A stretch of DNA of 64,000 nucleotides from Mucilaginibacter sp. JRF (GTDB taxonomy: Bacteria; Bacteroidota; Bacteroidia; Sphingobacteriales; Sphingobacteriaceae). Below are positions 1 to 9,564 of the stretch, piece after piece (position 1 is the stretch's first letter; each line of letters opens with the position of its first letter). The notes below the pieces were generated by a model that saw only the letters and a program-made list of their open reading frames with translations, had not been told where the DNA came from and made no database searches. The translations under genes and the position numbers were made by a program. Location: contig NZ_JADFBY010000002.1 of NCBI RefSeq assembly GCF_015223065.1, forward strand, positions 186,001 to 250,000, in the 5' to 3' direction.

Positions 1-332
1 AGCTGGAATCGGCTATGCTGAAGGAAGCTGATTATCCTGAAAAGGTCATTGTATCTACAGGTGGTGGCCTGCCATGTTTTTTTGATAATATGGATTGGAT
101 GAACAACAACGGTAAAACCCTCTACGTAAAGCTCTCGCCCAAAACCCTGGCCGATAGATTGGAGAACAGCAAGACCGTTCGCCCGGTGTTGCAAGGCAAA
201 AAAGGTGATGAACTGGTTGAGTTTATTACCGGTAAATTGGCAGAGCGCGAAGGTTTTTATTTGCAGGCGCAACACGTAATTGAGGGTATATCGCTCTCAG
301 TAGAGGCTTTAGAGGCAGAACTGAATAAATAA
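1..332 (+). CDS. aroK: Shikimate kinase, C-terminal part (5' end outside window)
   Basis: The reading frame is open from base 3 and the gene begins before the window. Shikimate kinase phosphorylates shikimate with ATP in the chorismate pathway in the cytoplasm. The visible part has the family's STGGGLPCF segment (the Gly-rich substrate-binding motif), then GKTLYVKLSP and the LID-region arginine in TVRPVLQG. The N-terminal P-loop lies outside the window. The ATG at 15 is internal and is not the start. About 108 codons are visible of a usual length near 170. Confidence 0.9.
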   Translation, partial: LESAMLKEADYPEKVIVSTGGGLPCFFDNMDWMNNNGKTLYVKLSPKTLADRLENSKTVRPVLQGKKGDELVEFITGKLAEREGFYLQAQHVIEGISLSVEALEAELNK

Positions 333-389
333 GTATCGCCCTCAAAAATATCCGAAACTATACCCAACTTGCTTTGTTAACAGAATATT

Positions 390-701
390 ATGGACCATAA
401 CGTATATCTGTTAGCTACCGATCCGAACGACCCTTGCCGAGACATTATCCATTCAAGAGATACCGGCCTGAAGGTGCGTGTTTTTTGTCTGAGCAATGAT
501 CCATTTACGCCCAATAAAAATGAGATACAGCTGTTTGGCTATGCCCACAGTAAGTTGTATGCCTTTGAAACCATCAACATAACATCCGAAGACGCGCTCG
601 ATGTAGTAAGTGCCATACAGTGGTATGCCGAGTATGTGGATTATCCGCAGATGGAGATACTCCCTGAAGACCCCCGGCCCGGCCACGAAGTAGCCATGTA
701 G
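390..701 (+). CDS. Conserved-looking small protein of unknown function
   Basis: A 103-aa soluble acidic protein starting MDHNVYLLATDPNDP. I do not recognise a family. No signal peptide, membrane segment or metal motif is visible. It lies 57 bases after aroK on the same strand, so co-transcription is possible. Codon use resembles the neighbours and a clear ATG is present, so a real gene is likelier than chance. The opposite-strand frame over the same bases is regarded as a shadow. Confidence 0.6.
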   Translation: MDHNVYLLATDPNDPCRDIIHSRDTGLKVRVFCLSNDPFTPNKNEIQLFGYAHSKLYAFETINITSEDALDVVSAIQWYAEYVDYPQMEILPEDPRPGHEVAM

Positions 702-812
702 CAACGCCGGCAATGCCCGGCGTTAGTTGTTTTTATGGAGCTATATAGCTGTTTAACCACCCGATTTTAAATTTTTGCCTTACAATTTCGGCATTCTGTC
801 GTTATAGTTAAT

Positions 813-2375
813 ATGAGGAAGCTATTTATATTATGGTTGAGCATTATTAGCTGCACCGCATTTGCACAGGTAAAAACACCCGCGCAGCTTTATCCCGAAT
901 TATTTAACCGGATACAAATGGAGCGTATTTATGCGGATGGTAAAACCTTTCCGGATGTGGTGCCGCTGGCAAGTGCCGAGGTTATTAATAAGGAGTATGC
1001 GGCACAAAAAGGCAAGGCAGGTTTTAGCTTGAAAGCTTTTGTAAATAAATACTTCCAGGAGCCGGTAGCCAATACGGATATCTTTAAAAGCGACCCATCA
1101 AAAGGCGTTGTAAAACATATTGATACTTTGTGGACGGTACTGCAACGCCATCCGGATACAGCCAAAGGTACATCGTTGTTAGCCTTGCCTAATCCATACA
1201 TTGTGCCGGGTGGCAGGTTTAGAGAAGTGTATTACTGGGATTCGTACTTCACTATGCTGGGCTTGCAACAGGCCGATAAAATTGATGTGATACAGGATAT
1301 GGTAGATAATTTTGCCTGGCTGATAGATAAGTACGGGCATATACCGAATGGTAACCGTACGTATTACTTAACCCGGTCGCAGCCGCCATTCTTCGCCATG
1401 ATGGTGAAGTTGCTGGCTGGGGCTAAGGGCAATGCCATATTTAAAAAGTATCAGCCGCAATTGTTAAAGGAGTATGCCTTTTGGATGGATGGTGCCGCTA
1501 AGCTTAAACCCGGACAGGCACACAGACACGTAATTAAATTGCAGGGTGGCGAGGTGCTTAACCGTTATTGGGATGATAGCGATCAGCCCCGCGAAGAATC
1601 GTACCGTGAAGATGTATTGGAAGCCGCGCACAGCAAGCAACCCAAAGCTGAGTTTTACCGCAACATACGCGCCGCTGCTGAATCGGGATGGGATTTTAGC
1701 ACCCGCTGGTTTGCTGATGGTAAAAACCTGCACAGCATACAAACTACCAACTTAATTCCGGTTGATCTGAATTGCCTGGTGTACAACCTCGAAACCACTA
1801 TTGCCTTAAGCTATCGTGCCGAAGGCAATAAGGCAAAGGCAGCGGTTTACGAAGCCAAAGCCAAAGCCCGCCGCATAGCCTTAACTAAATATACCTGGGA
1901 TGCCGGACAGGGATTCTATGTTGATTATAACTGGAAAGCCAGAATACATTCACCCGAGCTGACCATTGCCGCCGCATTCCCGCTGTTTTTTAATATAGCA
2001 AGCAATGCTCAGGCTAAACAGGTATCAGCCAAAATAAAGAGTCGCTTTTTACATACCGGCGGTGTATCAACCACGCTAAAAAACTCCGGCCAGCAATGGG
2101 ACAGGCCAAATGGCTGGGCGCCCTTGCAATACGTAACCATTATAGGTTTACGCAATTACAAGCAAACGGCATTGGCCAAAACCATAGCCACCGGCTGGAT
2201 AAAACAAAACACCACCGCCTTTAAACAAACAGGCAAACTGCTCGAAAAATATAATATTGAACTTAAGGGCGACGCGGCCAAAGCCGGCGGCGGCGAATAC
2301 CCCCTGCAAGACGGCTTCGGCTGGACGAATGGTGTGTTGCTAAAGCTGCTCAGCATCTACCCGCAAAATAATTAA
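813..2375 (+). CDS. treA: Periplasmic trehalase (GH37)
   Basis: A 520-aa glycoside hydrolase family 37 enzyme that hydrolyses trehalose to two glucose. An N-terminal signal peptide ending near AFAQ (residue 19) indicates periplasmic export. Both GH37 signatures are visible: PGGRFREVYYWDSYF near residue 131 and QWDRPNGWAPLQ near 430. The catalytic acid Asp lies in ESGWDFSTRW (near 293) and the catalytic Glu in GGGEYPLQDGFGWTNGV (near 493). Length matches bacterial periplasmic trehalases. The stop codon overlaps that of the convergent lyase gene within a TTAA. The released glucose could feed the ROK kinase and pentose phosphate genes downstream; this is inference. Confidence 0.95.
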   Translation: MRKLFILWLSIISCTAFAQVKTPAQLYPELFNRIQMERIYADGKTFPDVVPLASAEVINKEYAAQKGKAGFSLKAFVNKYFQEPVANTDIFKSDPSKGVVKHIDTLWTVLQRHPDTAKGTSLLALPNPYIVPGGRFREVYYWDSYFTMLGLQQADKIDVIQDMVDNFAWLIDKYGHIPNGNRTYYLTRSQPPFFAMMVKLLAGAKGNAIFKKYQPQLLKEYAFWMDGAAKLKPGQAHRHVIKLQGGEVLNRYWDDSDQPREESYREDVLEAAHSKQPKAEFYRNIRAAAESGWDFSTRWFADGKNLHSIQTTNLIPVDLNCLVYNLETTIALSYRAEGNKAKAAVYEAKAKARRIALTKYTWDAGQGFYVDYNWKARIHSPELTIAAAFPLFFNIASNAQAKQVSAKIKSRFLHTGGVSTTLKNSGQQWDRPNGWAPLQYVTIIGLRNYKQTALAKTIATGWIKQNTTAFKQTGKLLEKYNIELKGDAAKAGGGEYPLQDGFGWTNGVLLKLLSIYPQNN

Positions 2376-3532
2376 GGTACATTGTAGTGGGTGTACATGG
2401 TAAAGCCTAAAAAGGTCTTATCATTATTTACACCAAATGCGGGTTGTGGTAACGTGGTTAAATAATTAAGATTATTGTTAGAGAACGCGCGATAGGCTAC
2501 TGCTATGCCGGGGTAAACTTCTTTAGTAGGGTTGCAATAATCGCAGCCGTTAACGCCGCCACCGTAGGCCTTTTGCATAAAGCCGTACCCTTTACGTAAA
2601 AGGCTTCCATATTCATATAACTCGGTCGATCCTGATTGTATCTTATCAATATCGGCAGCCATGGTAAAGCCGGTAAGTGTATATTGAAAGTGCACACAAT
2701 CAGCTCTCGAACAGTATTCACGCATCGTGCCGTCTTTGTCTATAATTTTAGGCATGATGTTTTTAATCAGATCGTACCCCGTATTGTACGATGCCACATC
2801 ATTTATAAAAACACTTACCGCCATTTTAGCGTAGGCCGCGCTTACATACCAGTTGTTAATATAGTTTATCGCGAATATTTTGTCCGAGTACTCGGTCATC
2901 ATTGTACGCAAAAAGCCTTCAAACTTGGTTATAGCGGCAGGTTTCCACAGGCTCGCTGTAGTGTCATTAACACCATGCCAGCGAATGATCTCGCCTGCTG
3001 CTGCAAACGTAGGTATCACCCAAGCTGCTTCCAAATACCTTTGTTGTTCAAAAGTGCCCGCTACGGTTTCAATGCTCTTAAAATTATCGGCCCAGTTATT
3101 TAATATGGTGATGGCTTGCAGGGCGTAGGTTGAATCTTGCGTTTTTGCCCACTTTAATGCAAGCGCATAAGCCAGCTGAGGGTCGGTACGCATCTTGTTT
3201 TCGGTAGGTGTACTGCCCGATGCCTTTACATAAACTACATCAGGGTATGTTGCTGTGATGTTGTTTATATTCCGCTCAATATATCCATCAACGGTATTGT
3301 CAAACATCTCCTCGCGCCATGATCCGGCGGTGTTGGCATCATTACTTATAAAATTCAGGCTGGCAGTAGTATTCAATATCCCTGGGTGTGTAAACGTTGT
3401 CACTCCCCGTGGGTCGCGATCAGGACTATCGCCATTTTTCTTACAGGAATTAATGATCAGGCTTAAGCAAATTAATAATGCACAAACAGAGTACCGGCTA
3501 AAAAATGAGGTTGAGGATAGGGGAGTTGCCAA
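2372..3532 (-). CDS. Alginate lyase family lipoprotein
   Basis: A 386-aa protein resembling the alginate lyase fold (PF05426/PL5-like alpha-toroid). Visible features are the NNWYVSAAYAKMAV segment and MREYCSRADCVHFQYTLTGF, a region where this family carries its substrate-binding residues. The N-terminus is a lipoprotein signal with the Cys near residue 30 (LSLIINSCKKNG), so it should be anchored to a membrane, probably the outer membrane. The only usable start is TTG at 3532: no ATG precedes the lipobox and an in-frame stop lies just upstream. It stands alone and has no SusC/D partner here. True substrate unknown; alginate is only the family name. Confidence 0.75.
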   Translation of the reverse strand: MATPLSSTSFFSRYSVCALLICLSLIINSCKKNGDSPDRDPRGVTTFTHPGILNTTASLNFISNDANTAGSWREEMFDNTVDGYIERNINNITATYPDVVYVKASGSTPTENKMRTDPQLAYALALKWAKTQDSTYALQAITILNNWADNFKSIETVAGTFEQQRYLEAAWVIPTFAAAGEIIRWHGVNDTTASLWKPAAITKFEGFLRTMMTEYSDKIFAINYINNWYVSAAYAKMAVSVFINDVASYNTGYDLIKNIMPKIIDKDGTMREYCSRADCVHFQYTLTGFTMAADIDKIQSGSTELYEYGSLLRKGYGFMQKAYGGGVNGCDYCNPTKEVYPGIAVAYRAFSNNNLNYLTTLPQPAFGVNNDKTFLGFTMYTHYNVP

Positions 3533-3874
3533 AACTTTTTAATTTTATAAATAGCGGAATGTTATTTTAACGTTAATAAGTTGTAATTATCTATTAATCA
3601 GTTAAAACAATGGCAACAAATTAGCTTAAAATATGTAAATATGCAACCGTAACTTGTTATTAACTAAAAAAACCTAACACCTGCCATGTTTTTAGCGACT
3701 GACTTAAGTTGGTAAGTATGCACATCATTTTATTGTCACTTGCGGCCTAACCGGCAAACCTTTTCGGAATGGTGAAGTATGTATAACAGGCAAGGCCGGA
3801 TCTGCTGTATAGTGAATTTAACATCCAGCTTACAATACAAGTTGTAACTTTATATTTATCTGAAAGCAACTACT
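3533..3874. other. Intergenic region before tkt, no gene seen
   Basis: A 342-base AT-rich gap between two divergent genes. It must hold the promoters of the lyase gene (leftward) and the pentose phosphate operon (rightward). I see no convincing TAnnTTTG element; the nearest is a weak TATTTATCTG about 15 bases before tkt. No small ORF, tRNA or strong hairpin was recognised. Confidence 0.5.
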
Positions 3875-5875
3875 ATGAAAAACAACACAATTGAAGAATT
3901 AAGTGTAAACACCATTCGTTTCCTGTCAACCGATATGGTTGAAAAAGCCAACTCCGGTCACCCCGGTTTACCTTTGGGCGCCGCGCCTATGGTTTATGTA
4001 CTTTGGAGCAAATTTTTAAGGTTCGACCCAACTGACCCGAAATGGCCAAACCGCGATCGTTTTGTGCTATCGGCCGGGCACGGTTCGGCATTATTATATA
4101 GCTTGCTGCATTTATATGGTTATGATCTGCCGTTGGATGAGCTTAAAAAATTCAGGCAGCTGGGCTCAAAAACCCCCGGCCACCCTGAATCGGTATTAAC
4201 ACCGGGAATAGAAGTAACTACCGGCCCGTTGGGTCAGGGTTTTGGTAACGGCATAGGCATCGCCATTGCCGAGGCATTTATAGGCGCCACCTACAACAAA
4301 CCCGGCCATACCCATACGGACCATTACACCTATGCCATTGTGAGCGATGGTGATTTGATGGAAGGTGTAGCATCTGAGGCCGCATCATTGGCCGGTCACC
4401 TGCAATTGGGTAAGCTTATTTATTTGTATGATGATAACAAGATATCGTTAGATGGTTCAACCGAACTGGCCTTTACCGAAAATGTAGCCGCCCGCTTTGA
4501 TGCTTATGGCTGGCACACCATTACTGTTGAAGACGGTAATGACCTGAAATCGATTGAAGAAGCTATTTTAGCCGCGCAGGCGGTTACTGATAAACCATCA
4601 TTAATATCAGTAAAAACCATTATTGGCTATGGTAGCCCGCAGCAAGGCACCAACAAGGTACACGGTAACCCACTGGGTGCCGATAACCTGAAAAAAACCA
4701 AAGAGTTTTTTGGCTGGGACCCTGAGCAAACCTTTGTTATCCCTGACGAGGTGAAAGCCCATTTGGCCGAAGCCGGCCGAAAAGGTGCCGACCTGCATCA
4801 GCAATGGGAAGACGAATTTAAAAAATACGGCGAAGCTTATCCTACAGAGGCTGAGCAACTAAAAATAGCCGTTAAAGGCGAACTGCCCGAAGGTTGGGAT
4901 AAGGAGCTGCCTGAGTTTAAAGCAGGCGAATCATTAGCTACACGCCAGGCATCGGGCAAGGCGTTGGATGCCTTGCGTAGCAGCATCCCGTGGTTAATTG
5001 GTGGTTCTGCCGATCTGGCCAGCTCTAACGAAACTCCAAAAGATGGCGGTTTGAGCTTTCAGCCCGGCCGTTACCAGGATACCAATATCTGGTTTGGTGT
5101 GCGCGAACATGGCATGGGTTCAATACTGAACGGTTTGGCATCATACGGCGGTATTCGCACTTATGGCGCAACGTTCTTAACTTTTAGTGATTACATGCGC
5201 GGCTCTATCCGCCTGGCAGCACTTACCGAGGCGCCGGTTACCTATATATTTACACACGATAGTGTAGCACTAGGCGAGGATGGCCCTACCCACCAATCGG
5301 TTGAGCAGGTTACCTCATTGCGTACCACACCAAACTTAACGGTTATCCGCCCTGCGGATGCTAACGAAACCGTTGCCGCGTGGCGCATAGCAATATCAAG
5401 GCAACATGGCCCGGTAGCATTGATATTGTCAAGGCAAAAACTGCCGGTTATTGATACCGCCAAGTATGCTGCCGCTTCAAACACCGAAAAGGGTGCCTAT
5501 GTGCTGGCCAGTTCGTCAGCCACTCCCGAAGTTATACTGTTAGCTACCGGTTCAGAAGTTCAACTGGTTATCGGCGCTTACGAGAAACTGGTTGCCGAGG
5601 GTGTTGCCGCAAGTGTGGTGAGCATGCCATCGTGGGAGTTATTTGATAAACAGGATCAGACTTATCGTGATAGTGTGTTGCCGCCATCAGTACACAAACG
5701 TTTGGCTGTTGAGGCCGGTGTTACGTTGGGCTGGTACAAATACATTACCGCCGAGGGCGATGTTATCGGTTTAGATCGCTTTGGCGAATCGGGCCCGGGT
5801 GAGGAAGTACTGGCACACTTCGGCTTCACTATTGATAATGTATACAACAGGGCTAAAGCGCTCTTGAATAAATAA
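3875..5875 (+). CDS. tkt: Transketolase
   Basis: A 666-aa thiamine-diphosphate enzyme that moves two-carbon ketol units between sugar phosphates in the non-oxidative pentose phosphate pathway. The substrate-phosphate/TPP His lies in SGHPGLPLG (His29). The TPP/metal motif is SDGDLMEG from about residue 156, continuing to a DDNKISLDG segment. The second half has [13 protein letters not shown] (catalytic Glu region). Length is typical. It is the first gene of a tightly packed run (11 bases to rpiB), so it probably leads the operon. Confidence 0.97.
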   Translation: MKNNTIEELSVNTIRFLSTDMVEKANSGHPGLPLGAAPMVYVLWSKFLRFDPTDPKWPNRDRFVLSAGHGSALLYSLLHLYGYDLPLDELKKFRQLGSKTPGHPESVLTPGIEVTTGPLGQGFGNGIGIAIAEAFIGATYNKPGHTHTDHYTYAIVSDGDLMEGVASEAASLAGHLQLGKLIYLYDDNKISLDGSTELAFTENVAARFDAYGWHTITVEDGNDLKSIEEAILAAQAVTDKPSLISVKTIIGYGSPQQGTNKVHGNPLGADNLKKTKEFFGWDPEQTFVIPDEVKAHLAEAGRKGADLHQQWEDEFKKYGEAYPTEAEQLKIAVKGELPEGWDKELPEFKAGESLATRQASGKALDALRSSIPWLIGGSADLASSNETPKDGGLSFQPGRYQDTNIWFGVREHGMGSILNGLASYGGIRTYGATFLTFSDYMRGSIRLAALTEAPVTYIFTHDSVALGEDGPTHQSVEQVTSLRTTPNLTVIRPADANETVAAWRIAISRQHGPVALILSRQKLPVIDTAKYAAASNTEKGAYVLASSSATPEVILLATGSEVQLVIGAYEKLVAEGVAASVVSMPSWELFDKQDQTYRDSVLPPSVHKRLAVEAGVTLGWYKYITAEGDVIGLDRFGESGPGEEVLAHFGFTIDNVYNRAKALLNK

Positions 5876-5886
5876 TATATCTATCT

Positions 5887-6333
5887 ATGAAAATTGGAAT
5901 AGCGGCCGATCATGCCGGTCTTGATCAAAAACAGTTGCTTTTAAAACAGCTGCAAAGCGAAGGGTATGACATAGTTGACTATGGCGCCTATGAGTATGAC
6001 GCTGTTGACGATTACCCCGACATTGTTGTGCCCCTGGCCAACGCCATTGTAAGCGGCGAGGTTGAAAAGGGCATTGCCGTTTGCGGCAGCGGTGTAGGCG
6101 TATCGGTAGCGGCCAATAAAATAAAGGGTATCCGCGCGGCACTTATTACCGAAAGCTACTCGGCACACCAGGGCGTTGAGCACGATGATATGAACCTGAT
6201 GTGTATAGGCGGCCGTGTATTGGGCGCATCATTAATAACCGAACTGGCGCACGCGTTCATCAACGCTAAGTATGATGGTGGCGAGCGTTTTCAGCGCCGT
6301 TTGGATAAAGTTCTCGCATTAGAAAAAAATTAA
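5887..6333 (+). CDS. rpiB: Ribose-5-phosphate isomerase B
   Basis: A 148-aa RpiB/LacAB-family isomerase interconverting ribose 5-phosphate and ribulose 5-phosphate. It begins MKIGIAADHAG, has the catalytic Cys in VCGSGVGVSV (near residue 66) and the conserved DDMNLMCIGGRVLG near residues 99-112. It lies between tkt and tal (gaps of 11 and 5 bases), consistent with one transcript for the non-oxidative branch. Confidence 0.96.
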   Translation: MKIGIAADHAGLDQKQLLLKQLQSEGYDIVDYGAYEYDAVDDYPDIVVPLANAIVSGEVEKGIAVCGSGVGVSVAANKIKGIRAALITESYSAHQGVEHDDMNLMCIGGRVLGASLITELAHAFINAKYDGGERFQRRLDKVLALEKN

Positions 6334-6338
6334 AGCAT

Positions 6339-7466
6339 ATGAAAAATCCACTGCAAAGAGTATCAGATTACGGCCAGAGCATCTGGCTTGATTATATTAG
6401 AAGAAAGTTTGTTCAATCAGGCGAACTAAAGAAATTAATTGATGATGGAGAGCTTAAAGGCCTAACCTCAAACCCGGCCATTTTTGAAGAAGCCATTGCT
6501 AAAAGCGATGATTATAATGAATCGATACTGGAATTGACAAAACAGGGCAAAACACCCGAAGAAATATTTTTGTCGATATCTGTTGAAGATGTACGTGCTG
6601 CCGCCGACCTGTTTAAAGGCGTTTATGAAAACACCAACGCGCTTGATGGTTATGTAAGTTTAGAGGTATCGCCAACATTGGCACAGGATACCGAAGGGAC
6701 TATCACCGAAGCCCGTTCATCATGGAAATTGCTTGATCGTAAGAATGTGATGATCAAGGTACCGGGTACCAAAGAGGGTTTACCCGCTATTGAGCAACTC
6801 ATCAGCGAAGGTATCAACGTAAACGTTACCCTGTTGTTCAGCCTTGACCGTTACCGCGCGGTAGCCGAAGCTTATGTGGCTGGTATCGAGAAACGTTTGG
6901 CCAATGGCGAGGCGGTTGATAAGGTGGCTTCCGTAGCCAGTTTCTTCCTAAGCCGTATCGATACTATGGTCGATCCATTAATTGAGGCTGTTATCAATGA
7001 TAACCCGGCCAAAGCCTCTGCTGCACGTAAGGTATTAGGTAAGGTAGCCATTGCCAGCGCGCAAGCCGCTTACCAGATATATAAGGATATATTTAAAAGC
7101 GATCGCTTTAAGGCCCTTGAGGCCAAAGGCGCTAAACCGCAGCGTTTACTGTGGGCAAGTACCAGCGCTAAAAACCCGGCTTTCAGTGATGTTATCTACG
7201 TGGAATCATTAATAGGCCCTGAAACTGTGAACACTGTACCGGTTGATACCCTGAACGCTTACCGCGATCATGGTGACCCGGAATCGCGCCTTGATGGTAC
7301 TTATGAGGAAGCTCACTGGGTGCTTTACCAACTGGAGGATGTAGTTGAGATAAGCCTGCCCGAAGTTACCCAAAAGCTGGAGGATGAAGGTATCCAGAAA
7401 TTCATCAAGCCTTTTGATAGCCTGATGAAAACCATCGAAAATAAAAAAGGGGAGGTGGCCGTATGA
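6339..7466 (+). CDS. tal: Transaldolase
   Basis: A 375-aa transaldolase of the long (about 370 aa) bacterial subfamily. It transfers a dihydroxyacetone unit from sedoheptulose 7-phosphate to glyceraldehyde 3-phosphate through a Schiff base. The N-terminal LKGLTSNPAIFEEAI segment is diagnostic. The Schiff-base Lys is in VMIKVPGTKEG, near residue 140. The stop codon overlaps the next start as ATGA, so translation with the HAD gene is probably coupled. Confidence 0.96.
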   Translation: MKNPLQRVSDYGQSIWLDYIRRKFVQSGELKKLIDDGELKGLTSNPAIFEEAIAKSDDYNESILELTKQGKTPEEIFLSISVEDVRAAADLFKGVYENTNALDGYVSLEVSPTLAQDTEGTITEARSSWKLLDRKNVMIKVPGTKEGLPAIEQLISEGINVNVTLLFSLDRYRAVAEAYVAGIEKRLANGEAVDKVASVASFFLSRIDTMVDPLIEAVINDNPAKASAARKVLGKVAIASAQAAYQIYKDIFKSDRFKALEAKGAKPQRLLWASTSAKNPAFSDVIYVESLIGPETVNTVPVDTLNAYRDHGDPESRLDGTYEEAHWVLYQLEDVVEISLPEVTQKLEDEGIQKFIKPFDSLMKTIENKKGEVAV

Positions 7467-8086
7467 GCCAACCCGCTGTAAAGGCACTCTTTCTTGACCT
7501 CGGCGGCGTATTCCTGACCAATGGTTGGGATCGCAATTCCAGACAAAAAGCCGCCGAGGCTTTTTCGCTCGATTTTGCCGATATGAATGAGCGCCATCGC
7601 ATAATTTTTGATGCCTACGAGGCCGGTAAAATGACGCTTGTTGAATACGTTAACCTGTTGGTTTTCCATCAGCAACGCGATTTTACACCGCAGCAGTTTA
7701 TTGATTTTATGTACGAGGAATCAGCCCCGTATCAGGATATGATCGATCTGGTTTGTCGTTTAAAGAAAAAATATAACCTCAGAACGGTGGCCGTTAATAA
7801 CGAAGGCCGTGAATTGAATGAATACCGTATAGATAAGTTTGGTCTTACGGGCTGGATAGATATATTTGCTTCATCGTGTTTTGTGCATACCCGCAAACCC
7901 GATAAAGATATTTACCTTTCCGCGCTCGACCTATCGCAGGTAAAGCCCGAGCAGGTGATATATATTGACGACCGTAAGGTATTTACAGAAGCGGCCGCGG
8001 CGCTGGGTATACGGGGCATACATCATACCAAATTTGAAACAACAAAACAGGCGCTTGCCGAATTTGGCTTAATTGAAACACTTTAA
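7463..8086 (+). CDS. HAD-superfamily phosphatase, likely sugar-phosphate phosphatase
   Basis: A 207-aa haloacid-dehalogenase-like hydrolase. Motif I is LFLDLGGVFL (Asp near residue 11, second Asp position occupied by Gly, as in YihX-type phosphatases). Motif III is the Lys in TRKPDKDIY and motif IV is IDDR near residues 168-171. It overlaps tal by 4 bases and sits inside the pentose phosphate operon, so a sugar phosphate is the most likely substrate. Exact substrate not determinable here. Confidence 0.88.
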   Translation: MSQPAVKALFLDLGGVFLTNGWDRNSRQKAAEAFSLDFADMNERHRIIFDAYEAGKMTLVEYVNLLVFHQQRDFTPQQFIDFMYEESAPYQDMIDLVCRLKKKYNLRTVAVNNEGRELNEYRIDKFGLTGWIDIFASSCFVHTRKPDKDIYLSALDLSQVKPEQVIYIDDRKVFTEAAAALGIRGIHHTKFETTKQALAEFGLIETL

Positions 8087-8118
8087 TCTGAACACAATAA
8101 AATAAAACACAAAAAACT

Positions 8119-9528
8119 ATGGCTCAATATGATTTTGGCATTGTTGGTTTAGGCGTTATGGGCAGGAATTTACTGCTTAACGTAGCTGATCATAACTTTG
8201 CCGCCGCAGGTTTGGACGTTGACGCTGAAAAAGCGAGCGCTTTTGAAAAGGCCGCTAAAGAAGGTCAGCAGGTAAAAGGTACCACCTCGGCCGAGGAATT
8301 TGTAGGTTCAATAAAAACGCCGCGAGCGATAATGCTGCTGGTACCTGCCGGTAAACCGGTTGATGCCGCTATACAAACCCTGTTACCATTTCTTGAAAAA
8401 GGCGATATTGTTATTGATGGTGGTAACAGCTTTTTCCCTGATACCGACCGCCGTGTTACCGAGCTTGCCGATAAAGGCATTCACTTCTTCGGCATGGGTA
8501 TATCAGGTGGCGAAAAAGGTGCCCGTTTTGGCCCGAGCATGATGCCGGGTGGCGATAAGAACGCTTACGAGCGCCTGCGCCCTGTATTTGAAGCTATAGC
8601 CGCTAAGGTTGATGGCGAGCCATGTGTGGCTTACCTGGGCAATGGCTCGGCCGGTAACTATGTTAAAATGGCGCACAACGGTATCGAGTATGCCTTGATG
8701 CAACTGATATCTGAAAGCTATGACCTGTTAAAACGCGGTCTGGGTTTTGAGGATGCCGAGCTGCAACCCATTTTTGAGGAGTGGAACAATACCGAGCTTA
8801 AATCATTCCTGATTGAGATAACGGCTGATATTCTGGCCAAGAAAGATGATAACAGCGACGAGCTGCTGGTAAACTTCGTGTCTGATCGCGCCCGTTCAAA
8901 AGGTACCGGTAAATGGACATCGCAGGATGCCATGAACCTACAGGTTCCGGTTCCGGTTATTGATGCCGCTGTTACCATGCGCGATCTGTCGGCCTATAAA
9001 ACCGAGCGCGTTAAAGCTGCCGGATTATTAAAAGTAGCCCCAACCGAAATTGGCGCTGTTGACAAGCAAAAGTTTGTAGCCCAGCTTAAAAATGCCTACT
9101 ACTTTGCCATGATAAACACTTACGCGCAAGGTTTGGCTCAGCTGTTCGTAGCTTCAAAAGAGTATAACTACGAGCTTAATTTGGACGAAGTAGCTAAAAT
9201 ATGGCGTGGTGGCTGTATCATCCGCGCGGTATGTCTGGAAGATTTCCGCAAGGCGTTCCAAAAACAACCGGGCCTGCCAAACATCCTGCTGGATGAAGAA
9301 ATTGGCGCAACCCTGCTGGCAAAACAAGGCGATACCCGCGATATTATTAAGATAGCTATTGATAAAGGAATTCCGGTACCGGCGTTTATGGCCTCATTAA
9401 GCTATTTTGATGGTTACCGCAGTGCAACCCTGCCAACTAATTTAGTACAGGCGCAGCGCGATTACTTTGGCGCGCACCAGTACGAACGTACTGACCGCGA
9501 AGGTGTATTCCATACCGAGTGGAAATAG
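8119..9528 (+). CDS. gnd: 6-phosphogluconate dehydrogenase (decarboxylating)
   Basis: A 469-aa enzyme oxidising 6-phosphogluconate to ribulose 5-phosphate and CO2, usually with NADP+. The Rossmann motif GLGVMGRNLLLN is at the start. The catalytic Lys is in YVKMAHNGIEYALMQ, near residue 183. The substrate-binding region GGCIIRAVCLEDF and the C-terminal RTDREGVFHTEW are present. Length is canonical. It is followed by zwf after 36 bases. Confidence 0.97.
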   Translation: MAQYDFGIVGLGVMGRNLLLNVADHNFAAAGLDVDAEKASAFEKAAKEGQQVKGTTSAEEFVGSIKTPRAIMLLVPAGKPVDAAIQTLLPFLEKGDIVIDGGNSFFPDTDRRVTELADKGIHFFGMGISGGEKGARFGPSMMPGGDKNAYERLRPVFEAIAAKVDGEPCVAYLGNGSAGNYVKMAHNGIEYALMQLISESYDLLKRGLGFEDAELQPIFEEWNNTELKSFLIEITADILAKKDDNSDELLVNFVSDRARSKGTGKWTSQDAMNLQVPVPVIDAAVTMRDLSAYKTERVKAAGLLKVAPTEIGAVDKQKFVAQLKNAYYFAMINTYAQGLAQLFVASKEYNYELNLDEVAKIWRGGCIIRAVCLEDFRKAFQKQPGLPNILLDEEIGATLLAKQGDTRDIIKIAIDKGIPVPAFMASLSYFDGYRSATLPTNLVQAQRDYFGAHQYERTDREGVFHTEWK

Positions 9529-9564
9529 TACGAAAAACAAATTCATACCAAACAATCGCAAAAA

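Noticed and set aside
453-713. An 86-codon minus-strand frame over the small gene after aroK
   Set aside because: The plus-strand frame has a better start, operon-like placement and normal composition; the minus frame looks like its shadow.
2636-3103. A 155-codon plus-strand frame inside the lyase gene
   Set aside because: It is antisense to a lipoprotein with recognisable lyase motifs; the product has no recognisable features.
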